NCBI GenBank assembly: GCA_963556255.1
Contig: OY744609.1
Location: forward strand, 12,315,514 to 12,379,513
Direction: 5' to 3'
Origin: Allolobophora icterica
Lineage: Eukaryota; Annelida; Clitellata; Crassiclitellata; Lumbricidae
Length of the DNA: 64,000 bases
Made by a program: the position numbers and the translations under genes. The number at the start of each line of letters is the position of its first letter. Position 1 is the first letter of the stretch. Below, piece by piece: positions 23,029 to 34,749 of the stretch. Below the pieces are notes generated by a model. It saw nothing but the letters and a program-made list of their open reading frames with translations. It searched no databases and had not been told where the DNA came from.

Positions 23029-23634
23029 AATGCCCAAATACAATACAATACAAACATTCCTAGTCCACAAGGTGTAATAATAAGGTCCTGGCAGAGTCTT
23101 AAAGAAAGGCCATGGTTTACAAACTTTATTCACCACCTTTATGGCTGAAGAACTCCATTGACTCCCGCTTTTTGCCCACATCCAATTCAAAGTCCTCATT
23201 CTTGTCTTTAACGCTCAACTTGGTCTTACTCTGGAATATTTATGTGATTTCATTCATCGCCCTCACTCTGCTGAGCTTCTCTCCGTCCTCTCTGTTCCTC
23301 AGGCTGTCTGGACCTTCTAGTTCCCCATGTCAGGACTTCATTGGCTCTACCCAGGGCTTTAGCTTCCATTGGCCCTGCTCTTTGGAATGAGCTTCCTTAT
23401 CTGTTCGTTCCTCTATTCTCGCTGGCAACATCTTTTCTTCCTGGGCCTTTCTTAAAACTTGTCTCTTCTCTCGTAGTCACTCGCACTGGGAGCGCTTCTG
23501 AATGGCTCTCCCGATAGAAGCGCCTTATAAATGCCCAAATACAATACAATACAAACATTCCTAGTCCACAAGGTGTAATAATAAGGTCCTGGCAGAGTCT
23601 TAAAGAAAGGCCATGGTTTACAAACTTTATTCAC
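23029..23634. repeat. Identical 105-bp direct repeats flanking a LINE
   Basis: 23029-23133 and 23530-23634 are identical over 105 bases. Both begin with AATGCCCAAATACAATACAA, which is the LINE tail itself, and continue into array sequence (CTAGTCCACAAGGTG...AAACTTTATTCAC). Confidence 0.85.
23110..23555 (+). mobile_element. 5'-truncated LINE (CR1/L2-like) within a repeat array
   Basis: Degenerate RT tail, then GGGAGCGCTTCTGAATGG, AAGCGCCTTATAAATGCCC and (AATAC)n. Flanked by the 105-bp direct repeat at 23029-23133 and 23530-23634. Confidence 0.8.
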
Positions 23635-24344
23635 AGTCCAAAGAAGCAATGCAGGAAACTGCAAGCAGCTTCAACCTAAGCAGAACCATAGACTACAAAG
23701 AGACTTAACCTACAAAAAGGCATGACAGATCAAAAGTCGTAGCTCTACTTACAGCTAGGTCATTGCAAAGAGCCCTAACCTACAGAAGGTCAAGACCCAC
23801 AGCTATCGCCAGCCAACCAGCAGTAAGAGACCTTGCAGAGTCTTAACCTGCAAAAGTCAATGCCCACGAACTTTATCCCAAGTCCAGAGACTGCAAAGAC
23901 AGATCACTGGAAGTTAGTTTCACCTATAAACAGCCTTAACCTGCAAAAGACCTTAACCTACAAACAGCCATGGCTGATAAAAAGCCACCACCATTCGTCT
24001 GGAGATGGGGTCGTTGCAAAGGGCGTTAACCCAGAGGCCATGGCCTACAAACTATTCCCAGCGCCAACGCAACACAGTACAGGCAAGGCCTGGCAAACAG
24101 CCATAACCTACAGAACGACTTATTCTTCTGCGGTGGCGTCGACAATAGTTACTGAACACAAGGCACAGAATATCACATGCAAATGCTCAAGCACACAAGC
24201 AAAGCCAAAGAGGTCACTTGTCCAGTTATCTTAACATTATTATTTGCCTACATATGCACTTGCTCTTCTCTTCACGAACTTTAACCCCCACTAAAGCCAG
24301 TACAGTGCTTGGAGAGCACTTCTGAGCAGTAGTCTTGATATAAG

Positions 24345-25450
24345 CACATACATACACAAACACCTACACACATTTTGATACATACATACATACATATATA
24401 CATACATACATACATACATACACACACCCATACATACACACGTACATACCTACCTGCCTACCTAAATACAAACATACATACATCAATCAGTCAATCAACT
24501 GAGCATTTATATAGCGCCCCTTCAAGGAAACTATTCAGAGGCGCTCCTCGCTCAGCCCCGGCAAAAGATGACAGTCTTAAGAGCAGAGAAAAAAGCAGTG
24601 GACGACTCTCGAGGAAGAGATTGCAGCTCAGAAGGAAGCCCATTCCAAATTGTGGGTCCAACGATGGAGAAAGCATAGTAGTGGTGTGTGCGAATGAATG
24701 AATGAATGAATAACTAATGTAGAAATTTTCAGGCTGTGGGAGGATTACGGAAAGATGAGTCTTCTAGGCCCCCATATGGGACATGGGGGCTTTAATTTTT
24801 ATTTTTCGTATTCATTGGGTAACAAAAGTCCAATTGAAAGTATGGGATGGGTTTACACAAAACACGGCTAACAGCTATTATGTAGGTTATTCAAAGGGCT
24901 ATGTTGGTTTTCAGAATATGGCAACGTACAGACAGATGTGTGTAGCTGTGTGTGTGTGCGTGTCTGCACACACACACACACACACATACACACACATATC
25001 TTTATAGCTATATACATAAGCAAACAGAGATACACTTACACAGATACACACAGACAGACATACTTACACAGACTTACAAACATACAGGCAGACATAAAAG
25101 CAGTCAGTCCTTCTGCTACAGGACTGGGTCATGAAGAGAAGCCAGAGAGAGAGACAGAAACAGAGACAGAGAAAGGCAGAAGTAGACAGAGATAGGAATT
25201 TATGGCTTAACCGAAATTACCTGCCCTGTCTCTCCCATATTCCTTCCCTACCCCCCTCCTATGCCTCCCTCACAGCCCCCCAACAACAACAACAACGTCC
25301 ATCCATGGGCCGTTTGGAGGAAAAGTGAAAACAACACACACTGGCATCAGTATCAGCAGCTGTTTCAGGCATACCTGAGAAAGCATTGAACAGACACACA
25401 GACAGACACACACAGACAGACAGACACACACCGACACACAGAGAGACAAA
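24345..25450. repeat. Scattered (CATA)n, (CA)n and (ACAG)n tracts
   Basis: CATA near 24360-24480, CA near 24966-24995, ACAG near 25030-25110 and 25388-25450, separated by the LINE fragment at 24485-24700 and unique sequence. Confidence 0.9.
24485..24700 (-). mobile_element. LINE/SINE 3' end fragment
   Basis: Minus-strand GAGCGCCTCTGAATAG...GGGGCGCTATATAAATGCTC with a (TTGA)n-like end; upstream part GGAATGGGCTTCCTTCTGAG resembles the ORF2 terminus of the window's LINEs. Confidence 0.6.
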
Positions 25451-25521
25451 CGCAGAGTGGCTGAATGCAGCAAGTCTGGGCATACCAACAATCTCCCACA
25501 CCTACAAGGGAAATATAGAAG

Positions 25522-25812
25522 AAGAGCAGTCCTTTTAACTAGCCCTGAGGCAGCCATAGGTATGAAGTGTTAGGACTTCATTTTCTTGGCCTTGGCAAAT
25601 GAGGGCGGGTGGCCAGGCCTCTCCTGCCTCTCCCTCGCCGTCTCATCCTCCCACCGACAGTGTACGGTCAGTGTACTCATTAGCTGAGTTGGCTATGGAG
25701 TGCAGGTGGAACAGAAATCTCGAACCAAATTTCTGCCTTGGTGTGGATTTGAATCCCCAACCTCTCAAGTGACAGTCCAGCGCACTAGCCACTAACTACG
25801 CTATCGAGCACC
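25522..25812 (-). mobile_element. SINE family A, full length
   Basis: Antisense copy from the AAGAGCAGTCC end through ATGAGGGCGGGTGGCCAGG to the tRNA-like head (GATTTGAATCCCCAACCTCT, TCGAGCACCC). Confidence 0.85.
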
Positions 25813-26129
25813 CACAAAATGGGAAATTTATATAACAACAGAAAAAATAACAACAACCTTGTCCATCAAAAATGCAACTGACCATTGCTGGGCAAGCCAA
25901 TTTAAAACTGACCACTATTGCAAACTGTCTGGTAATAAATGGAAGTCATCGAGTCGATTCCTGCCTGTTACTTGCATCTAGTGTCTAGCAATAAGCCACA
26001 GTTACTCAGCTCGGTTGTCTAAACAGCTTGCGCTCCGTATACTACTAATGCTACTGAGTATACCACAATATGCATAGAATATAGCACGGTAGTCAGTATT
26101 ATTAATTACTATTATTTATTAAGATTGGG

Positions 26130-26300
26130 GATGGGATAGATGAATGGTAACACTCTGGCCTGAAGAGCATAATTAGATCTTGAAAAGTCACAGTTCGATA
26201 CCTGCAAGCCCCTCCAGGTTCACTCAGCCTTCCACTCCCTAGGGGCAGCAGTACCATGGAAACACGATCGCCCAAGAAAAAAGGCCAATACCTCTACCAA
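26130..26300 (+). mobile_element. SINE family B fragment
   Basis: GGTAACACTCTGGCCTGAAG...CACTCAGCCTTCCACTCCCT, aligned with the copies at 13673 and 52516. Confidence 0.55.
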
Positions 26301-26865
26301 AATGTAAGTTGCACTAACTGCACTAATTGCTAACTAAGAACTTACAACAGACTTGTCAACAGTGACTGACTGTAAGCCACAGAGTTAGCAGAAAACTTCA
26401 AACTATGAAGTCACCACGTGACAAATAAGCTATTGGTTGAGCGCTCGCCATTTAACGTGGAGTTTGCTTGTCAGATGAAAATGTTTTAAGAGCTGCATAT
26501 AACCATATCTAAAACCATAAATGTGTTTGGTTCAAACTCCAAAGTAAAATAATATAAACATAGTAACACCATTACGATGAATAACATGTTTTTCTAGTAT
26601 GGACAAAAAAGGGAAACCTAAAGAGACCAAAGTCCCGCTAATTGGGGCCACCTATGTACTTATACAATGCTTTGGTGACGAATTATTGTAAATATTCAAT
26701 ATGTTCACAGCATCCTAACAAGTATGCAACAATGTTGGTAAGACGAGTCTTGTACCTGAACTAAAAATATAAAGACGTTGAACCCTATCTACTTCTTTTG
26801 AACAATTAACCAAAAGCGCAAGTGCTGCTTAAATAAATTTACTATCAATAAGGCTACTTACTTAC

Positions 26866-27500
26866 TAGCATTGATAAGCTTGTAAAGCGACAGGAATTGT
26901 CGAATGGTTGCAGCGTGAACAGGACCTTATTTCGGGCCCAAAAAAACATGTACAGCCGTCGGTCGTCCTCACAACCCTCTCTGGCCGCCGGTAGGCTGCA
27001 ACGCCATAGGGCGGTCGCTCTCTACACAGCCGTCTCTGGGTCAGGTTCAACTGCGTGTACTAATGATCTAGGCCGTCGGCTGAATACAAAAGACCCTCCC
27101 TCCCCTTGTCATCTATCACATATCTCTCCGACTGGGTCAACAGCCCCACAGGAAAACCCACTGCCCTACATTTCACGCTCACCCTCCGCTACCCAAACGC
27201 GTACGCGCAGACAGGCGCACACAGCAACGTATTGTAATGTAATTCCACGCAATGCTGTTGTAACGTCGACAGTTTGAACAGAGGGTAGAATCGGGATGGG
27301 TGAAAGGTTGCAACCCGGCATGCCACTCAGCCCAAAAGGTGCGGTGAAGGGTTGCAACCCGGTATGCCACTCAGTCCAAGTCGTCATGCACAGTTGTGCA
27401 GAACAGGGTCGACAGTTATTTGCTGGTGACTAGAAAAGCAGTCGCTAGGATTCAACGAATCGACAGCACAAGGTGACAAGGTGAGAAAAGCAGAAGAAGT
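26866..27500 (-). promoter_or_regulatory. Candidate NR5A promoter / non-coding first exon
   Basis: A CG-rich block in an otherwise AT-rich window. On the minus strand it ends in a very strong donor, GCTA|GTAAGTAAG, at 26866/26865. The exon holding the NR5A start codon appears to need an upstream exon, and this is the best upstream candidate. The block also holds a 38-bp unit repeated twice (about 27300-27375, GGTTGCAACCCGG core). The link to NR5A is inference. Confidence 0.3.
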
Positions 27501-27594
27501 GAAAAATGCACGGAAGTTGTTTTCTTAGGTCTGCCGATTGAGGCATCGGCGTAGTGCCAGCATGTATCAGCCACCTGCCTATCTTCCTACCAGC

Positions 27595-27985
27595 CTGTCT
27601 GTCTGTCTGTGTGTGTGTCCGTCTGTATGAATGTATGTATGTATGTTCTCACGTGTGCATGTATATATGTATGTAACTATGTATGTATATATTGTATAAG
27701 TATATATGAATGTAAGTATGCAACTATTTATGTATATATTGTATAAGTATATGTATGTAAGTATGCAATTCTGTCTGTCTGCATGTCTGTGTCTGTCTGT
27801 TTCCTTATGCATGTATATATATATATATGCATGCATACATGTCAGTCTGTGGGGCTGTTGACCCAGTCCGAGAGACATGTCAGTCTGTATGTGTGTCTGT
27901 CTAGGTGTCTGTCTTTCTGTCTGTCTGTGTGTCTGTCTGTCTTTCTGTGTCTGTCTGTCTGACTGTCTGTTCCAAACACATGCAC
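27595..27985. repeat. (GTCT)n/(GTAT)n microsatellite
   Basis: Tetranucleotide tracts GTCT and GTAT with ATAT patches; frames on both strands are repeat artefacts. Confidence 0.9.
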
Positions 27986-28239
27986 TCCAAACATACTGTA
28001 TAATAAAGCAGCACAGTTGTCCAACAATAGACAAATGTCACCAGTTTTACATAAGAAGGGTAACTGTGACCTGAAGCAGCAAAGGTGCATAGGTCAAAAG
28101 GTCACAGCCCACCCTCACCCACACAACACAATACCCTGGTTTAGAATAGGAAGAAACGACCAGAAAATAAAAATACACACAACAAACACAGACATCTCTA
28201 AGCACAAATAAACAAACACTCACTGGCAACAAAGCAAAC

Positions 28240-28323
28240 CACATGTATGCATGTATGTATGCCTGAATGTATGCATGTATGTATGTATGTATGTATGTAT
28301 GCATGAATGTATGCATGCATGTA

Positions 28324-28360
<37 letters not shown>

Positions 28361-28723
28361 ATGTATGTATGTATGTATGTATGTATGTATGTATGTATGT
28401 ATGTATGTTTGGAACCATTAGGTGTGGCAGAATAGCATCTTTTTCCTCCAAAATTGTATGAAGAGGATGGGGGGAGGAGGAGGAGGAGGAGGAGGAGGAG
28501 AGGAAGAAGACGAGGAGGAGGAGGAGGAGGAGGAGGAGGAGGAGGAGGAGGAGGAGGAGGAGGAGAGGTATGAGGAGGAGGAAGAGGAGGAGGAGGACGC
28601 CAAGAGGAGGACCTTTCTGTGAGGAAACTTGATCTTCAGAACATACCTCAGCAGATTTAGGCCAAGCACAAGACACACACTTGACAGAAAGACAGCCAGA
28701 GAGGCAGACAGACAGACAGACAG

Positions 28724-28756
<33 letters not shown>

Positions 28757-28760
28757 CAGG
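28240..28760. repeat. Cluster of (GTAT)n, (GGA)n and (CA)n microsatellites
   Basis: (GTAT)n at about 28240-28410, an almost uninterrupted GGA tract at 28470-28605, and ACAG/CA at 28685-28755. Confidence 0.95.
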
Positions 28761-29163
28761 CATGCTTAGATACAGCTATAGGCCCAACACCGGGCCTGGC
28801 TATATATAGAAACAGAAGCTGTGCCCTACAAACATGTTGACAAAATTATTGCTCATTCTGTAAACACAAGCCTGAATCTGACCCATAAAGATACGACATA
28901 AATAATACATATATATGTATATATCTGCATTATCATACACGCACAAAAACTCTTATACAAATGTGTGTATATATATAGACCTAATACATATATATATATA
29001 CATGTGTCTATATATATTTTCATGTATATATATGTCTAAATACATTTATAACTATTAAGTATGTGACCCACATCTATCTTTGTAGATAATACACTATTAT
29101 CAGCAGGTGATCTGAAAGCCATCATAACTACAAGTCACGTGCAATAATTACCGGGCGTTTAAG

Positions 29164-29421
29164 GTGATTTCTTTAACCGATGGTCAGATGCCAACTGAGG
29201 AGCAGTTCCTGCTCGACAAAAAAAATCTCTTGCTGGGCATGAAACACAGGGGAGGGGGAGAGAAAAATCTTGTGGTGCTAGTCAAGAAGGCTGACTACCC
29301 CTTGAGGCTCGAGCCAAACAACAGCTTTCCCTCGGCTAAGCAAGCGAAAAGCCGGCTCTACGTCGGTCAACAGCTGGACCACTCGTTACTAACTTCATTA
29401 CAAGAAGAGCACTTGGCTTGA
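29164..29421 (+). CDS. Unrecognised 85-codon open frame, probably part of a decayed repeat
   Basis: Charged protein-like frame (TEEQFLLDKKNLLLGMK, KADYPLRLEPNNSF, ending EEHLA). It is followed within 160 bases by a GCGCTATATAA tail like those at the 3' ends of repeats elsewhere in the window (for example near 45000). More likely a retroelement remnant than a host gene. Confidence 0.2.
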   Translation: MISLTDGQMPTEEQFLLDKKNLLLGMKHRGGGEKNLVVLVKKADYPLRLEPNNSFPSAKQAKSRLYVGQQLDHSLLTSLQEEHLA

Positions 29422-29603
29422 GCGACCCCACTTAAGCCAGTGCAAACTGTAATTTAGTTCTGCGATAGGGGCTGCTCCGGCCGAGGCACAAGACACTTTT
29501 CAGCTGCACCCGAGATGCATCTCCGAGGAAGTGGTAGGTAGCCATGTTTCAGAGCTTTGACAGGCGCGTAAAAAGCGCTATATAATATTCACATACATAC
29601 ACA

Positions 29604-30502
29604 CAGTCTTGTTGTCCTCGAGACCAAGGTCTTGGTCTCGAGTGCACTCGAGTTCGTTTTTAAAAGTCTTGGTCTTGGTCTTGGTCTTGGTCTTGAGGTT
29701 CAAGGTCTTGGTCTTGGTCTTGGTCTTGAGGTTCAAGGTCTTGGTCTTGGTCTTGAGGTTCAAAGTCTTGGTCTTGGTCTCGCAAGACCAAGACCAAGAC
29801 CGGTTGTTAATATGAACAGTCATTTAACAAAACTCAAGAATTCTGTATCAAGCCTGCTTGCATCTTACGACCAATATCTATGGACGGATACAAGTCTTGT
29901 TGGTCAGGAAAACCCATTGACAGCAGCAACAGTTATTCTGTATCAGACGGTATGATAAACCATGGGAAAATGTCAAAAGGACTCACTAACTGTTCATTTA
30001 CATTTTACATCCAGTGCTTGAAAAGCTACTGTGTATGTGTGTGTGTCAGCGACTTCAGTACCTGTAGAACGTATTTTTTCACATGGCGGAATTTTTATGA
30101 GGCCCACCAGGCACTTCTTGGTCAGAAATTCTGAGCGAATTGGTTTTTATAAAATACAAAAAGCATTTGGTATTAGAGTTTGCATGAAGGACTTTTGAAT
30201 GCAAATTCGGATTTCTCTGCAGTTTGCATTTAAAGTTAATTTGCTTGAATAAAATAAAAGACTCATGTTTTCATTAAAATAGCGAATATTCCGACTTGAC
30301 AATTTTTAGAAGTCTTGACCTGATTTCGATTTTTAGGGTCTTGGTCTTGGTCTTGGTCTTGAGGTTCAAGGTCTTGGTCTTGGTCTTGAGGTTCAAAGTC
30401 TTGGTCTTGGTCTTGGTCTCGAGGTTCAAGGTCTTGGTCTTGGTCTTGAGGTTCAAGGTCTTGGTCTTGGTCTTGAGGTTTAAGGTCTTGACAACAAGAC
30501 TG
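29604..30502 (+). mobile_element. hAT-like non-autonomous element with GTCTTG arrays, copy 1 (899 bp)
   Basis: Terminal inverted repeat CAGTCTTGTTGTC / GACAACAAGACTG, flanked by a perfect 8-bp duplication CATACACA at 29596-29603 and 30503-30510. Both subterminal regions (about 29655-29790 and 30338-30490) are arrays of GTCTTG in clusters separated by AGGTTCAA, in the same orientation at both ends. The left end also has a palindromic CTCGAGACC...GGTCTCGAG cluster. The middle ~530 bp shows no convincing transposase. Confidence 0.9.
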
Positions 30503-30867
30503 CATACACACATACATGTACATACTACTTAGTCCCTAAATTTCGCTTCTCCCAACAGCCTATGCAACATGTTTGGAGGAAAAATAAAGGGGTGGGACAT
30601 CGAGCACCCAACTATTATGGGGTCTGGGGAGCATTGTATGCAACTCCAACAGGGTCTGAAGCAAATGCCTAAAAATCTCATTTGATCTATATTAATCCCA
30701 GGGTTACCCCTAACCTTCACTCAGAGGGGTCTGGACCCCATGAACCCCCAATCATTTACACCACTGGCTCAGCTTCTTAGGCCTTTCCACCACTGTTGAC
30801 TCTTCTAAGTCACTGAGCATTGTTATGCAACTGATGTAATATCTAGTTCTTAACGACATTCAATCAA

Positions 30868-30975
30868 TCAATCAATCAATCAATCACTCCTTTTATTCAA
30901 CGCCATACAGTCCAGCGCAGAGAGTGCCTCGGATCAGTTTGTTCTTAGAGGCGCTCTACAAAAACTTCAATTACA
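30868..30975 (-). mobile_element. LINE/SINE tail with (TTGA)n
   Basis: CAATCAATCAATCAATCAAT followed by TTCAACGCCATAC...TTAGAGGCGCTCTAC; read on minus this is a GAGCGCCTCTAA... end with a tetranucleotide tail. Confidence 0.45.
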
Positions 30976-31423
30976 ACTAAATTTCTTCGGCCGGTCTGTT
31001 TTGCGGATGTTGGAATTACCGGTAGAGCATCTAAGGCAGGCAGTTAAAAGGCAAGAGCCGCTCTTGCAGGCAGCCGGCCTCCTTGAACGCCTCGCAGGTT
31101 CCCAAGCACGCGGACCTGGACTCCAGATGAGAGCAGACCATACATACATCAACCGGTAAACGCAATCATTTACTGTGCTCGCGTGCGTGGAAGCAGTTGT
31201 CAACACGCTTCGCTCATAATTAGGGCTAAGCCAGTACAGTCACAACTCGAGAGTCGGCTAATGCAACACACTTGGTGTGGCCTACATGTTCCTAACACTA
31301 AAAAGTAAAGTTCCCAGAGTGGAACATTGAGGATGTGCTCATTATCTACTCTAAGCACTCAAAGGATGAGTCACAGGGTCTCGGACATGGTGCCAGCACA
31401 TTACAGGATGAACCTTAACTTCC

Positions 31424-31631
<208 letters not shown>

Positions 31632-32707
31632 TTCCTGATGCCAACCAGCAATTTGGTGGCGATGGGTACGAATAAATTATCTCCATTGTCCTCGGTCATT
31701 TGTCAAGTCCATTGCTGCCCTTAGTGTTAGTCCAAGTGATGTTATGCCCTCGTTTACATTATCTATCCAGCTTAGTCTTGGTCTTGGTCTGCCTTTGTTT
31801 CTTTTTCCTTGAATCTTGCATGTAGTGCATTGTGCTGGATTCGGTCAACAGGCATTCTTGCCAGATGTCCAAACCATTGGAGTCTTCGTTGAATGACTTT
31901 TCTAGCGGAGTTGTTTGGATACTTAATGATTATCTTATGTCATCATTTCTTATCTTCTGTAGTCTTGAAATTGATGCAACCAATTTTACAATACGGATTG
32001 GAAAGCTAGACAATTATAATGCAAAGATTTCCCAGCTAAACTGGTGTCAAATTCTATGCCTGGGCGATACACGCACATTACATGCATGCACAAATGCATA
32101 CAAGCAAACATACATACAAACATTCACAGTGGTCTGTAGCTAGACAGATAACCTGATCTTTTCCACAAGCTAGACAAAGTATTTGGCCTTATCACACATC
32201 ATGGCCACGCCAGTGTCTACTGTTCTAGCAGACATTATTTCTGAGGTGATGGGCATAAAGCCAACATCCACGGCATCTGAGAATGCCAAAGAAATGGCGG
32301 AACTGCAAAGGTAAAGGAGATCCATGCTGTAGGCATTGCTCAGATGGTGCGCTGTCAACACTCAGCTATAGGCCAGTATAACACTCACAGGATATAGGGC
32401 AAGAGTTGGCTTGTCTCAGCCTGGTCCACAGGGAAGGCATGTCGACATGCACAAGGAATCAAGGTTTTTAAATATGATACAGTTTATAGTGATAGAACAT
32501 CAACACTAATACCAATAATTAACAGCAGTCAAAAAACATTGCTTTCACAGCAACTGATGTGGAGGTCACAAGTCAACCAACAAAGGGTCTAGAGCACCAA
32601 CTGGGACTGGATTGGCCTGTTTCCCAGTTACAATTATTCACAATCTATATATAAGATAAAAGACAGACATTCCAGCCAGCACTCCCATGTGGGACTCAAA
32701 CTCTCAA

Positions 32708-32992
32708 AGATCAAGAGCAGTCCTTTAAGCTAGCTTCAGATACAGCCATCGGTATGAAGAGTTAGCGACTTCAGTTTTCTTAGTCTCAGCTTATGAGGGT
32801 GGGTGGCCAGTCCTCTTCTATACCACCTGATCTACCCATCGACAGTGTACAGTCAGTGTACTCATTACAGCAGAGTTGGCTATGGGGTGCAAGCGGAGCT
32901 GAAATCTCTAAACAAATTTCTGCCCTGGTGGGCTTTGAACCTTTGACCTCTAGGTTCATTCCAGCACACTAACCCCTAGACTATCACCCACC
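32708..32992 (-). mobile_element. SINE family A, full length
   Basis: Antisense; AAGAGCAGTCCTTTAAGCTA at the 3' side, GAGGGTGGGTGGCCAGTCC in the body and a degenerate tRNA-like head near 32930-32990. Confidence 0.8.
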
Positions 32993-33407
32993 CTGTGGGA
33001 CTCATATGGAACCCAAAACATTCATGGGCAGGGATCCGTTTTGGTTTTCAGCCGAACTTGCCCTATATTTCAACATGCAAACCCGTTTTCCTTCTGGCCT
33101 TGAGCAACAGGGATTACGGTGGTTCCCAACCTTTTTTTAGGCTAGGCACCCTTACTCAAAAATCATTCCGTCAACGGCCCCTGGCCTTCAATTCATTTGT
33201 TTTTCATCTAGATATAGTTCCTTATTTTTAAGACGTGCAACATTCCCTGTATTCAACCGCTTGCGACTATTTCTACACTAAAAGTTTTAAAAATAGTTAT
33301 AGGCATATTTCAGCAGCGATTCTCATATTTTTACAGAAAAAATTGCACAAATACTAACCAGCCGCAGCACCCACAGAGCAGCATCACGGCATTCTTGTGT
33401 GCAAGGG

Positions 33408-33590
33408 TGCCATAGCACCCAGGTTGCAAACCATTGGTGCCACAGCACCCAGGTTGCAAACCATTGGTGCCACAGCACCCAGGTTGCAAACCATTGGTGC
33501 CACAGCACCCAGGTTGCAAACGAATGGTGCCACAGCACCCAGGTTGCAAACCATTAGTGCCACAGCACCCAGGTTGCAAACCATTGGCCC
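33408..33590. repeat. 30-bp minisatellite, six copies
   Basis: Unit GGTGCCACAGCACCCAGGTT + GCAAACCATT, nearly identical copies. The 30-bp period keeps all six frames open, so the frames here are artefacts. Confidence 0.9.
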
Positions 33591-34749
33591 AGGTATTCTC
33601 AGATAAGGTTAGATTAGACATGAAACCAGATAAGTGGTGTAATGTAACAAATTTGTGGGTGGATAAGGTTCAAAGAGCCTTTGAATTGTTCAGCAAGTGG
33701 ATAAAAGAATGAAACTTGGAACACACTAGCTCAAAACAACATCCTGAATTAATATTTTAAGGGATGCAGCATTTATATGATGCCATCATTCTTAAAAATT
33801 TAGGTTACTGTATAACATTGACAACTGTGCATTTGAGGCAAGAACAGTATTCACAGGACAATAAAATCCGGCATAAATACGGTACTGAAGAAAACATGCA
33901 GAATCCAAAAGGCAATTTCTATTGTGTCATCATCTACAGAATGAGGTCAAAGTACTCGATTAGAACTATATATAGGCATAATGCGCTCTGCATTAGAGGA
34001 CCATACTATGAAACACACCAATGACAGAGACATAGAATACATGGTCCTGCACCCAGGTACAACATTCTAAAGAGATTTGGACCGTAGGCAGATGTGACAA
34101 TAGACATGGTGCCATAAGGCCAAAGAAAAATAATGGTGTGTTTCCGGTAACGCGACCGAGTCACTTTTTTGGCGCGACTCGGATAATTTTGGGAAAAAAT
34201 TTTTTTTTTGTAACTCATTTCGTGTCAGAGTTGCAGCTTTCCGACAACTGAGACCTCACTTTCTGTGCCAGAGGTGCAGAATTGCGACTATAGACCGTGG
34301 GAAACAAGCAGTCTTTCAATGTAAATAAGAGCACCGTTAATTAGAGCAACGAGATGCGTCGCCCGATGTGCAGACCTGCACGGGAAGGACTTAGGTCTAA
34401 GGGTAATTAGAGCAAAAAATGGGCTGTAAGTTTCCCATGGTCAGCTTTTACAAATCATACAAATGTGGGGGGTTGCGGAGATAATAGACCCAAAAGTCGG
34501 CGATTTTCCCACGGTTATGCGCCAGGGTTATTAACCAAACCCAATCGTCGTCGTATTCAATGTATTATCAACATCTACGATTAATTATCGTACGTATCAT
34601 AGTATGAGTAAAGTTTCCTTTATAGCAACCAGCCTCAAGGTCAGCTTCAGCCTCCTAAGCAACCAGCCCTGCCTATGGGGGAACAGTTGGTCCTGCTCGG
34701 TGCCGGCCCTCTATTGGGGGGGGTCCGCTATTCTGGGAGCCCACCGGAG

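Larger units (their letters stand above)
22640..24150 (+). repeat. Highly decayed ~75-bp minisatellite array
   Basis: Recurring order TTGCAAAGAG - CCTTAACCTACAAA - AGGCCATGGCCTACAAAC - ATTCCCAGTCCAC - AATGAAAGGTCA, many times over 1.5 kb with low identity, interrupted by the LINE near 23.13-23.53 kb. No coding potential. Confidence 0.6.

Noticed and set aside
26865..27277. Open frames of 61 and 126 codons in the CG-rich block
   Set aside because: Not conserved in composition, contain no recognisable domain; better explained as an untranslated exon or promoter.
28267..28763. Long open frames on both strands rich in MYVC, EEEE, SSSS
   Set aside because: They translate the GTAT, GGA and CA microsatellites; open in all frames because of the repeat.
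29578..30523. Frames of repeated LVLVLRF / KTKTLNL
   Set aside because: Translation of the GTCTTG arrays of the hAT-like element; the same occurs at 53381-54361.
32200..32345. Exon-like frames on both strands near 32.2-32.3 kb (plus: ATPVSTVLADIISEV; minus: FSDAVDVGFMPITSE)
   Set aside because: Each strand has one good splice signal and no recognised family; the two readings are mutually exclusive and neither has partner exons.
33408..33590. CRISPR-like array
   Set aside because: Units are directly adjacent without unique spacers, and the genome is animal.
33323..33712. Frames repeating GATAPRLQTI / VPQHPGCKPL
   Set aside because: 30-bp minisatellite read as 10-residue repeats. The following stretch (KPDKWCNVTNLW) looks protein-like but has no supported exon structure.
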